NCBI GenBank assembly: GCA_903920415.1
Contig: CAIXMD010000226.1
Span: forward strand, 1-22,410
Direction: 5' to 3'
From: an uncultured Desulfomonile sp.
GTDB lineage: Bacteria > Desulfobacterota > Desulfomonilia > Desulfomonilales > Desulfomonilaceae
DNA length: 22,410 nucleotides
Part shown: positions 15,995 to 22,410 of the stretch, in pieces
How the letters are laid out: every line of letters starts with the position of its first letter
Position numbering within the stretch: the first letter of the stretch is position 1
Notes under the pieces: generated by a model
What the model was told of the DNA's origin: nothing
The model's input: the letters and a program-made list of their open reading frames with translations, nothing else
Database searches by the model: none
Position numbers and translations under genes: made by a program

Positions 15995-16531
15995 ATGCGA
16001 ATCCTTCTCCATGCTTGCTGTGCCCCATGTCTCGTGGTGCCTCTGGATGATCTGCGATCCGAGGGGCATCACGTTACGATCCTGTTTTTCAATCCTAACA
16101 TACATCCTTACTCCGAGTACCTACGAAGGCTCGATGCACTTTCGGTATACTCGCGTGATGCAAATGTGCCGGTGATCTCTGAAAGCGGAGAAGAAAGCAT
16201 GGACGACTGGTTCAGGCAGGTAGTCTTTCGAGAGCCACAGAGATGCCGCATCTGCTTCAATCTAAGGATGAGAAAGACAGCAGGGCTGGCAGAGGCAAAG
16301 GGATTTGACGCCTTTTCGACGACACTGCTTTACAGCCGTTTTCAAAAACACGAACTTCTCAAATCTACCTGTCAATCAATTTCTGAGGAACAAAGGATAC
16401 CATTCGTGTACAGGGATTGGCGTACTGGTTGGAATGAGGGTGTTAAACGGTATCGAAAAATCGGTCTGTACAGGCAGAAATACTGCGGCTGCATTTATAG
16501 CGAGAGGGAAAGGGTTCTGAAGATCATGTAA
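15995..16531 (+). CDS. queH: Epoxyqueuosine reductase QueH
   Basis: 178 residues. QueH (former DUF208) reduces epoxyqueuosine to queuosine in tRNA, the last step of the pathway, and replaces the unrelated cobalamin-dependent QueG. Signatures: HACCAPC (6-12), FNPNIHPYSEYLRR (32-45), PQRCRICFNLRM (81-92), STTLLYSRFQKH (108-119), DWRTGWNEG (141-149) and LYRQKYCGCIYSE (158-170). The cysteines C8, C9, C12, C84, C87, C164 and C166 include the ligands of its [4Fe-4S] cluster and nearby metal. GGAG lies 12 bases before the ATG. It is divergent from the exported-protein gene at 15408, with 92 bases between them. tgt at 6161 is the other queuosine gene in the window. Confidence 0.95.
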   Translation: MRILLHACCAPCLVVPLDDLRSEGHHVTILFFNPNIHPYSEYLRRLDALSVYSRDANVPVISESGEESMDDWFRQVVFREPQRCRICFNLRMRKTAGLAEAKGFDAFSTTLLYSRFQKHELLKSTCQSISEEQRIPFVYRDWRTGWNEGVKRYRKIGLYRQKYCGCIYSERERVLKIM

Positions 16532-16601
16532 ACAAAAATTCCGCCTAAGAGAACAAGACCCCCTAGTGATTCATCCCACAGACCGGTGTACGTTTTTAGG
16601 G

Positions 16602-16631
16602 TTGCATCCCGATTGTTTCGCGGTGTATAAA
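16602..16631 (+). promoter_or_regulatory. Promoter of the exported amidotransferase gene
   Basis: TTGCAT (16602-16607) is followed after 18 bases by TATAAA (16626-16631, 5/6 match to -10). It lies 38 bases before the start codon in the only gap between queH and the amidotransferase gene. This is a good sigma70-like promoter by pattern; not proven. Confidence 0.5.
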
Positions 16632-16669
16632 TAGTCCATCCTTTAAACCTGTCCGTATGAGAATCCTTA

Positions 16670-17566
16670 ATGAAACCCTTTTTGAATGGGCGCGTTTTGA
16701 GGGGCGCGCTGCTGGTTGCTTTAGTGACTTGTGCGCTGGCATCGAGAGTTTACGCTGATCCCTCGAGCGAAAAGTTATCCAAAGCAGCAGACAACTCCCG
16801 CCGGCCCTGGATTATGGTGGGCCTTACCCCCGAAGGATGTGCAGGCGGGTGTCGACGACTTTATTCTGTAATTAAGGAGCTTTCTGGGAATCCTCATGGG
16901 ATGATTCTCCACTTCAGCCGCGTGACTCCAGAACTTATAGCTCAAACCGATCCGGAATTCATCGTGCTCAGCCCACAAGGCACTCCATGGTGCCGCTACA
17001 CCGGCGAACGAGGGATAGCTCTCCAGAATTTTTTATGGATCTTGCCGTTAATAGTGGAAGAAATGCACATTCCCACACTGGGAATATGCGGCGGACATCA
17101 AGCATTGGCCTTGGCATTCGGCGGAAAGGTCGGACCAATTCGAGCAGGAGAAGACGACTGCATGCCATACACTCGGGACCGGCAAACCGGAGTGGTGCCG
17201 CTCACACTTACTGCACCTGATCCCCTTTTCACCGGAATCGAAGGCGAGTTACGTATCGTCTCAAGCCATTACGACGAGGTAAAGGTGCTTCCACCGGGCT
17301 TCGTACTCCTTGCCTCGGAAAGACTCAGTCCTAACCAGATCATTCGCCATCCGACCAGGCCGGTTTATGGAATCCAGGGGCATCCGGAATGCTTTTTTGG
17401 TCATCGATCTGATGGGAGTAAATTAATCCGCAACTTCCTCACAATAGCCCTGGATTACAATCACAGGGCAAGAAACGCCCTGCTGGATACCCCAAGCTTT
17501 TGTCTCTTGAGCGACCGGACAGGACGACCCATGGCAACTGATAGAGGTGTTTGGACCGCTCACTGA
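16670..17566 (+). CDS. Exported class-I glutamine-amidotransferase-like protein
   Basis: 298 residues. Residues 1-29 are a signal peptide: basic start, hydrophobic GALLVALVTCALA, cleavage expected after VYA. The rest is a class-I glutamine amidotransferase (GATase1) domain: FIVLSPQGTPW (97-107, oxyanion-side loop region), the nucleophile elbow LGICGGHQALA with Cys140 (137-147), and YGIQGHPE with His238 and Glu240. So the Cys-His-Glu triad looks intact. These domains normally work in the cytoplasm, passing ammonia to a synthetase domain or cutting gamma-glutamyl compounds. An exported copy without a partner domain suggests a gamma-glutamyl hydrolase or another periplasmic amidase or peptidase (inference). 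A promoter precedes it. No strong ribosome binding site is seen. Confidence 0.82.
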   Translation: MKPFLNGRVLRGALLVALVTCALASRVYADPSSEKLSKAADNSRRPWIMVGLTPEGCAGGCRRLYSVIKELSGNPHGMILHFSRVTPELIAQTDPEFIVLSPQGTPWCRYTGERGIALQNFLWILPLIVEEMHIPTLGICGGHQALALAFGGKVGPIRAGEDDCMPYTRDRQTGVVPLTLTAPDPLFTGIEGELRIVSSHYDEVKVLPPGFVLLASERLSPNQIIRHPTRPVYGIQGHPECFFGHRSDGSKLIRNFLTIALDYNHRARNALLDTPSFCLLSDRTGRPMATDRGVWTAH

Positions 17567-17614
17567 GAGGTCTGAAGCGATCTACCGTTCGGATGGAGAT
17601 ATAAGGAGCTTAGC

Positions 17615-17665
17615 TTGGAACAAGAAGAGCCGGATTCGGAGGAAGAACATTTCCCTATCGAATAA
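17615..17665 (+). CDS. Possible tiny acidic ORF before qmoA
   Basis: A TTG-started ORF of 16 residues (LEQEEPDSEEEHFPIE; the first is Met if translated) has a perfectly spaced AAGGAG ribosome binding site six bases upstream (17603-17608). It lies in the 250-base gap between the amidotransferase gene and qmoA. No homologue is known to me, and it may be chance. The rest of this gap holds a T7 run at 17761-17767 with only weak stems before it, and no promoter I can defend. Confidence 0.25.
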   Translation: MEQEEPDSEEEHFPIE

Positions 17666-17816
17666 CGAGTTGTGATCGGAGGTCTTCAACCCCCTGGAAT
17701 AGTAACATTAAGCACTAGTGGGGCAGGAATTGAATTGTTACGCATGACTGCGCCCGGGTCTTTTTTTGTCCGGCTACGCGCAGAGTGATTCTTGAGAACT
17801 TTGACGGAGGTAGTCC

Positions 17817-19073
17817 ATGAGTGATGAAAGAAAAAACATCCTGGTGGTGGGAGGCGGAATAAGCGGAATGACCGCTGCCGTTGAAGCCGCCGAAGCAGGG
17901 GCGGAAGTTGTATTGGTAGAAAAGAACCCCTATCTGGGCGGGCGAGTTACTTCTTTAAACCAGTATTTTCCTAAGCTATGCCCTCCTCAGTGCGGTCTGG
18001 AAATTAACTTTCGGCGCATAAAAAATAACCCCAAAATAAGCTTTCACACGCTTACCGAGGTAGAGTCGATTACTGGGGGACCCGGCAATTACCAGGTCAC
18101 TGTGTTGGTTAATCCGCGTTACGTTAACGACAACTGCACCGCTTGCGGAAAGTGCGGCGACGCATGTGAGGCCGAGATTCCAAACCAGCTCAACTATGGG
18201 ATGGACAAGGTAAAAGCTGCTTATCTGCCTCACGCTATGGCTTTCCCATTCAAATACGTTCTGGCGCCTGAGATAATTGGGACTGCGGATGCTCAGAAGT
18301 GTGCCCAAGCCTGTGTCTATAAGGCAATAGACTTGGAAATGCAGCCTGCCAAAATTACCTACGATGTCGGAGCCATAATCTGGGCTACAGGCTGGGATCC
18401 ATACGAGGTCGAAAAAGTGGATTACCTGGGGCTCGGCAAAATTCCCAATGTCCTGACGAGCCTCATGTTCGAGCGTCTGGCGGCTCACAACGGCCCGTCA
18501 GGGGGGAAAATCCTCAGACCATCAGATGGGAGAGAAGTAAAGAGCATTGCTTTTGTGCAATGTGCCGGATCCAGGGACGAAAACCATCTCGCGTATTGCT
18601 CTGGAATCTGCTGCCTGGCTTCTCTTAAGCAAGCCACTTATATCAGAGAAAAAGTTCCGGAGAGCAGAGCGCATATTTATTACATCGACGTTCGAGCCAT
18701 GGGCAAGTACGAAGATTTTTATACTCGCGTTGATCAAGACGAAAATATAATTTTAACGAAAAGTAAGATCGCCCGGATTTCAGAAGATCCCGAATCCGGG
18801 GGGATTTTGGTAGAAGGCGAGGACATCGGCAAAGGCGCGAAAATCAAGCAGGTTGTGGATATGGTCGTACTTGCGGTGGGGATGGTTCCTGGAACCGCCA
18901 AAGTGAAACCTGAACTTGAAATGGAGTGTGATGACTTTGGGTTTGCAACTGCACCCGGGACATCCGGCATTATTCCAGCGGGATGCGTCAAGGCACCGAT
19001 GGAGGTAGCCGCATCTGTTCAAGATGCGACGGCTGCGGCGCTTAAGGCAATTCACGGTACGATGGGGAGGTAG
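17817..19073 (+). CDS. qmoA: QmoA, HdrA-like flavoprotein of the Qmo complex
   Basis: 418 residues, the usual QmoA length and shorter than HdrA. GGAGG lies seven bases before the ATG. FAD binding: ILVVGGGISGMTAA (8-21) and a second dinucleotide site near IIWATGWDP (187-195). Cys55 and Cys59 (KLCPPQCGLE) are family cysteines. One [4Fe-4S] motif is at C107, C110, C113, C117, the last followed by Glu in place of Pro; a second has only C162 and C166. The stretch IAFVQCAGSRDENHLAYCSGICC is typical of HdrA/QmoA. In sulfate reducers Qmo links the menaquinone pool to APS reductase. The next gene is qmoB, six bases later. aprBA and sat, which often precede qmoA, are absent here. Confidence 0.92.
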   Translation: MSDERKNILVVGGGISGMTAAVEAAEAGAEVVLVEKNPYLGGRVTSLNQYFPKLCPPQCGLEINFRRIKNNPKISFHTLTEVESITGGPGNYQVTVLVNPRYVNDNCTACGKCGDACEAEIPNQLNYGMDKVKAAYLPHAMAFPFKYVLAPEIIGTADAQKCAQACVYKAIDLEMQPAKITYDVGAIIWATGWDPYEVEKVDYLGLGKIPNVLTSLMFERLAAHNGPSGGKILRPSDGREVKSIAFVQCAGSRDENHLAYCSGICCLASLKQATYIREKVPESRAHIYYIDVRAMGKYEDFYTRVDQDENIILTKSKIARISEDPESGGILVEGEDIGKGAKIKQVVDMVVLAVGMVPGTAKVKPELEMECDDFGFATAPGTSGIIPAGCVKAPMEVAASVQDATAAALKAIHGTMGR

Positions 19074-19078
19074 TTTTT

Positions 19079-21217
19079 ATGGATCAAAAAATAGGGGTAT
19101 ATATATGTTCGGGATGCGGTATCGGGGAGTCGATTAATGTGGAAAGCCTCGCCGAAGTAGCCAAAGAGTTCAGCATATCCAAGTGCGAAAACCACTCTGC
19201 GCTGTGTGACTTAGACGGGATCGGACTCATCAGAAAGGATATCGAGTCAGGCGATGTCAATTGCGTAGTGGCTGCCGCATGTTCAGGAAGAGTTAAAACG
19301 GACGAATTCTCATTCGATCCGATGACCATCATCCTCGAGAGGCTGAACATAAGAGAACAAGTGGCCTGGTGCCAACCTGCCGGTGCCGAAGATACTCAGA
19401 TGATGGCCGAAGATTACATGCGCATGGCGATCACGAGAGTAGAAAAATCCACCCTGCCCAAGCCTTACACTGATGCCACAAACAAGGCTTTGTTGGTTGT
19501 GGGAGGCGGAGTATCCGGATTGCAGGCCGCTCTTGATGCCGCCCAGGCAGGCTACTCAGTGGCTCTCGTTGAAAAAGAAGGCGAACTCGGCGGATACATG
19601 CTCAAGTGGCACAAAAATACGCCTTCGAAGGCTCCCTATACTGAGCTTGAAGATATTTCCACGCAACAAACTGTCGACATGGTCAAGGCACATCCCAATA
19701 TCACCGTATATACCGGAACAGTAATTGAAAAGATTTCGGGTGCTCCCGGCATGTTCGCCGTAACTCTTAAGAATGGAGGCGGGACTCTGCAGGTCGGCTC
19801 CATAGTGCTGGCTGCCGGCTGGAAACCTTATGATCCCGCCAAGCTCGAGCACCTGGCTTATGGCAAGTTCCCGGACGTTATTACCAACGTCCGGATGGAA
19901 GAGATGGCGAGAGCCGGCAAGATAACCTGCCCCTCGGACGGGTCCGAGCCGTCCGTCGTTGCATTCATCCAGTGCGCAGGTTCGCGTGATTCAAACCATC
20001 TTCCGTATTGTAGTGCCGTATGCTGCCGAGTTTCTCTCAAACAGGCGGTCTACGTCAGAGACCAAAACGAGGAAAATAAGGTTTTCGTATTTTATAAGGA
20101 CATGAGAACTCCTGAGCAACACGAGGAGTTTTACAAGAAAGTCCAGAAAGACGGAGTAGTCTTCATAAAAACCGATACATCGAAAGTTGATATAAGCGAG
20201 GGATCCGAGCGTAAACTGGCTATAGAGACCTTCGATGAACTATTGGGCGAACCTGTGCAAGTGGAAGTGGACATGGTGGTTCTTGCTACTGGCATGCAGC
20301 CATCCGTGCTGGACGATCCTATCCTGAACTTGGAATATCGCCAGGGTCCTGCATTGCCTGAACTCAAGTACGGTTTCCCGGATTCTCATTTCGTCTGTTT
20401 TCCTTACGAGACAAGAAGGACCGGAATTTATGCTGCCGGCTGTGTCAGGCAGCCGATGACGGCGGGCAGAGCTACAAGCGATGGGACCGGAGCTGCTCTG
20501 AAAGCCATTCAATGTGTGGAGTTGACTTCTCAGGGCAAAGCCGTTCATCCAAGAGCCGGGGACATGTCTTATCCTGATCTGTTCATCACTCGCTGCACCC
20601 AGTGCAAACGTTGCACTGAGGAGTGCCCCTTCGGAATGTATAATGAAGATGAAAAAGGCACTCCCCTGCCCCATCCGACTAGGTGCAGAAGATGTGCGAT
20701 TTGTATGGGATCATGTCCTGAACGAATCATATCTTTTAACAACTATTCAGTGGACATGATAGGCTCCATGATAAAGGCCATAGGCGTCCCTGAAGAGGAT
20801 GAAGAAAAACCTCGCATCATAGGCCTGATTTGTGAGAATGATGCTTTTCCGGCTCTGGACATTGTCGGCCTAAACAGATTGCAGTATCCTCCGTGGGTGC
20901 GCTTTATCCCCTTGAGGTGCCTCGGTTCCATCAACCTTGTCTGGATTGCCGATGCCCTGTCCAAGGGCATCGACGGGATTGTTCTGTTCGGTTGTAAGTA
21001 CGGGGATGACTACCAATGCCACTTTATGCAGGGAAGCGAACTGGCGAATACCCGAATGGATAAAATCAAGGAAACCCTGGATCGGCTGGTGCTGGAATCG
21101 GAAAGGATCAGGTTTGAGCAGCTTTCAATCGACGATTACCACCGTATCCCAAGCATACTGGAAGAGTTTACTTCCAGGCTTGAAGAACTTGGACCTAATC
21201 CGTACAAGGGTTTCTGA
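19079..21217 (+). CDS. qmoB: QmoB, HdrA-MvhD-like flavoprotein of the Qmo complex
   Basis: 712 residues. The N-terminus has the QmoB opening IGVYICSGCGIGE, then the FAD site LLVVGGGVSGLQAA (138-151). Next are the HdrA-like VVAFIQCAGSRDSNHLPYC region (293-311) and two [4Fe-4S] motifs: C506, C509, C512, C516 and C536, C539, C542, C546. From about 581 the chain is an MvhD-like domain (GLICENDAFPALD, PLRCLGSINL, VLFGCKYGDDYQCHF) that carries a [2Fe-2S] cluster and takes electrons from a partner. So the order is FAD, two 4Fe-4S, MvhD, as in known QmoB. GGAGG at the end of qmoA is its ribosome binding site. The HdrD-like gene follows after a 153-base gap with repeats. Confidence 0.92.
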   Translation: MDQKIGVYICSGCGIGESINVESLAEVAKEFSISKCENHSALCDLDGIGLIRKDIESGDVNCVVAAACSGRVKTDEFSFDPMTIILERLNIREQVAWCQPAGAEDTQMMAEDYMRMAITRVEKSTLPKPYTDATNKALLVVGGGVSGLQAALDAAQAGYSVALVEKEGELGGYMLKWHKNTPSKAPYTELEDISTQQTVDMVKAHPNITVYTGTVIEKISGAPGMFAVTLKNGGGTLQVGSIVLAAGWKPYDPAKLEHLAYGKFPDVITNVRMEEMARAGKITCPSDGSEPSVVAFIQCAGSRDSNHLPYCSAVCCRVSLKQAVYVRDQNEENKVFVFYKDMRTPEQHEEFYKKVQKDGVVFIKTDTSKVDISEGSERKLAIETFDELLGEPVQVEVDMVVLATGMQPSVLDDPILNLEYRQGPALPELKYGFPDSHFVCFPYETRRTGIYAAGCVRQPMTAGRATSDGTGAALKAIQCVELTSQGKAVHPRAGDMSYPDLFITRCTQCKRCTEECPFGMYNEDEKGTPLPHPTRCRRCAICMGSCPERIISFNNYSVDMIGSMIKAIGVPEEDEEKPRIIGLICENDAFPALDIVGLNRLQYPPWVRFIPLRCLGSINLVWIADALSKGIDGIVLFGCKYGDDYQCHFMQGSELANTRMDKIKETLDRLVLESERIRFEQLSIDDYHRIPSILEEFTSRLEELGPNPYKGF

Positions 21218-21219
21218 GA

Positions 21220-21240
21220 AAGGGTGAAGGCTTAAGGTTG
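21220..21240 (+). repeat. Heptad repeat, purine arm
   Basis: Starting a few bases after qmoB, AAGG occurs at 21220, 21227 and 21234, exactly seven bases apart (units AAGGGTG, AAGGCTT, AAGGTTG). It is the reverse-complement type of the array at 21303-21344, so the two together can fold as an imperfect stem across about 60 bases. Confidence 0.5.
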
Positions 21241-21302
21241 AGGAACATTAAAGTGGGCGATATCTCGGAAGACTTATTGCATCACGTTGTTCAGCATTCT
21301 TC

Positions 21303-21344
21303 AACCTTCAAGCATTAACCTTCGACGATGAGCCTTCATCCTTC
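21303..21344 (+). repeat. Heptad repeat, pyrimidine arm
   Basis: Six consecutive 7-base units; CCTTC occupies the same place in units 1, 3, 5 and 6 (21305, 21319, 21333, 21340), while units 2 and 4 are degenerate (GCATT, CGATG). The array ends 26 bases before the HdrD-like start codon. It resembles, in kind, the short tandem heptamer repeats known in cyanobacterial genomes. Its function is unknown. Confidence 0.55.
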
Positions 21345-21370
21345 ATATGTCATTTGTAAAAGGAAGTGTC

Positions 21371-22410
21371 ATGGAAACTAGAATACCTTTTCTGGAAGTA
21401 AGCGACGCCATTGTCGCCTCCGGGGCTGAAAGTCTCTACTGGTGTATGCAATGCGGCCTCTGTACAGGAACGTGCCCCTGGCGTCTGGTTCCCGGCGAGG
21501 CTTCTGAGCAATTTAACATAAGGATGGTGCAACGCTTGGGCCAACTTGGTTTAGAGGGTTTCGAGTCTGATAACTGTCTTTTTGCTTGCACTACTTGCAG
21601 GGCCTGTGTGGACAGATGCCCTCGCGGGGTGGACATTATAGCTAATGTCAGAGGGATGCGAAGCATGCTGGCCGAAGTAGGAACCATTCCGCAGAGCCTT
21701 AAACCCATTGTCGGCAGCCTACATGCTCAGGGCAATCCGTGGTCAGGCGATCGTAACAAACGAACCGAATGGATCAAGGACATTGAGGTCCCCACCTTCT
21801 CTCATGAAACGGAATATTTTCTGTTTGTATGTTGCACGTCCTGTTACGACATGCGTAGCCAAAAAATTGCCCGGTCCGTGGTCAAAGCGCTTCAGGCTTC
21901 AGGAGTCAGTTTCGGTATAATTGGGACGGAGGAAAACTGCTGTGGTGAATCAATTCGTAAAATAGGAGATGAACAGCTTTTTCACAAGTTAGCGCAGTCC
22001 AACATAGACCTTTATAAGAGCAGAGGAGTGAAAAAGATCATCGTTACGTCGCCGCACTGCCTATTTACCTTTAAGAACGACTACCCGGAACTGGGTGGGG
22101 AATGGGAGGTCGTGCATTACACTGAAATCCTTTCGCAGGCGATAATAGACGGGCGACTCAAGTTTTCGGGTGATGGCGCAGGACCTGTGGCAATGCACGA
22201 CCCGTGCTATTTGGGTCGGCACAACGACATTTATGATCAGCCCAGGGAAATAATAGCTGCTATTCCAGGAGCAGATATCAAGGAACTGCCCAGAAACAGG
22301 AAGAACAGCCTTTGCTGCGGGGGGGGCGGCGGGCGAGTCTGGATGGAGACCAAGGCTGGGGAAAGATTTGCAGAACTCCGTATCACTGAAGCGATTGAAG
22401 CCGGTGCCGG
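21371..22410 (+). CDS. HdrD-like protein (HdrC+HdrB type), partial at the window end
   Basis: The open frame runs from ATG 21371 (AGGAAG upstream) to the window end: 346 residues with no stop yet. Two [4Fe-4S] motifs come first: C25, C28, C31, C35 and C73, C76, C79, C83, as in HdrC. Then two CCG domains, as in HdrB: the first with CCTSCYD (154-160), CCG (190-192) and SPHC (227-230); the second with HDPCYLGRHNDIY (276-288) and LCCGGGGGR (314-322), its last cysteine pair lying beyond the window. This is the HdrD architecture, which holds the non-canonical cluster that reduces disulfides. In many sulfate reducers the gene after qmoB is qmoC, with HdrC-like and haem-b membrane parts; no membrane helix is seen in the visible part here. 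It probably takes electrons to or from QmoAB. Confidence 0.85.
   Translation, partial: METRIPFLEVSDAIVASGAESLYWCMQCGLCTGTCPWRLVPGEASEQFNIRMVQRLGQLGLEGFESDNCLFACTTCRACVDRCPRGVDIIANVRGMRSMLAEVGTIPQSLKPIVGSLHAQGNPWSGDRNKRTEWIKDIEVPTFSHETEYFLFVCCTSCYDMRSQKIARSVVKALQASGVSFGIIGTEENCCGESIRKIGDEQLFHKLAQSNIDLYKSRGVKKIIVTSPHCLFTFKNDYPELGGEWEVVHYTEILSQAIIDGRLKFSGDGAGPVAMHDPCYLGRHNDIYDQPREIIAAIPGADIKELPRNRKNSLCCGGGGGRVWMETKAGERFAELRITEAIEAGA

Noticed and set aside
17735..17767. Terminator with a T7 run before qmoA
   Set aside because: The T run is real, but the only upstream stem is short with an internal mismatch and a loop of about 20 bases.
21371..22410. Calling the last gene qmoC by position after qmoB
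   Set aside because: The visible protein has CCG domains (CCG at 190-192 and 315-317) and no membrane helices, unlike QmoC.

Overview
The window looks like a chromosomal segment of an anaerobic, sulfate-reducing or syntrophic member of the Desulfobacterota (former Deltaproteobacteria). The evidence is an adjacent qmoA-qmoB pair, an HdrD-like iron-sulfur protein, a SelB elongation factor, a glutaryl-CoA-dehydrogenase-like acyl-CoA dehydrogenase, and a tgt-yajC-secD-secF cluster. The taxon is inferred from gene content only. No insertion sequence, integrase, phage gene or CRISPR array was seen.

Layout. 1-1800, minus strand: a CvpA-family membrane protein, a LysM/DUF4384 lipoprotein and a tRNA-Ala(GGC) with its own promoter and a downstream terminator. 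1800-2302: about 500 bases without a gene, with a possible cvpA promoter and two hairpins. 2303-4577, plus strand: a PAP2 phosphatase, a small exported protein of unknown function and a flippase-like membrane protein (LPG_synthase_TM family), packed tightly and suggestive of an envelope-lipid operon. 4831-6003: a single-gene acyl-CoA dehydrogenase followed by a strong hairpin.

6161-15462, plus strand: a long co-directional run of tgt, yajC, secD, secF, holB, ricT (yaaT), an orphan solute-binding protein and selB. tgt inserts the queuosine precursor in tRNA; YajC and SecDF assist the Sec translocon; HolB is the clamp-loader delta prime subunit; SelB inserts selenocysteine. A minus-strand exported protein (15408-15902) overlaps the 3' end of selB. 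queH (15995-16531) catalyses the last queuosine step, so the window holds two genes of that pathway. An exported class-I glutamine-amidotransferase-like protein follows (16670-17566).

17817-22410: qmoA, qmoB and a partial gene that has two [4Fe-4S] motifs and CCG domains (HdrC+HdrB, i.e. HdrD type) where many sulfate reducers have the membrane subunit qmoC. Together these would pass electrons between a quinone or thiol pool and a redox partner such as APS reductase.

Most notable observations: the HdrD-type partner of QmoAB; the conserved YajC N-terminus lying one base out of frame behind a six-G run with the better ribosome binding site; an exported glutamine amidotransferase; two opposed arrays of a phased 7-base repeat between qmoB and the HdrD-like gene; eukaryote-like substrate-pocket residues in Tgt; and residues in the acyl-CoA dehydrogenase that suggest a non-decarboxylating glutaryl-CoA dehydrogenase.
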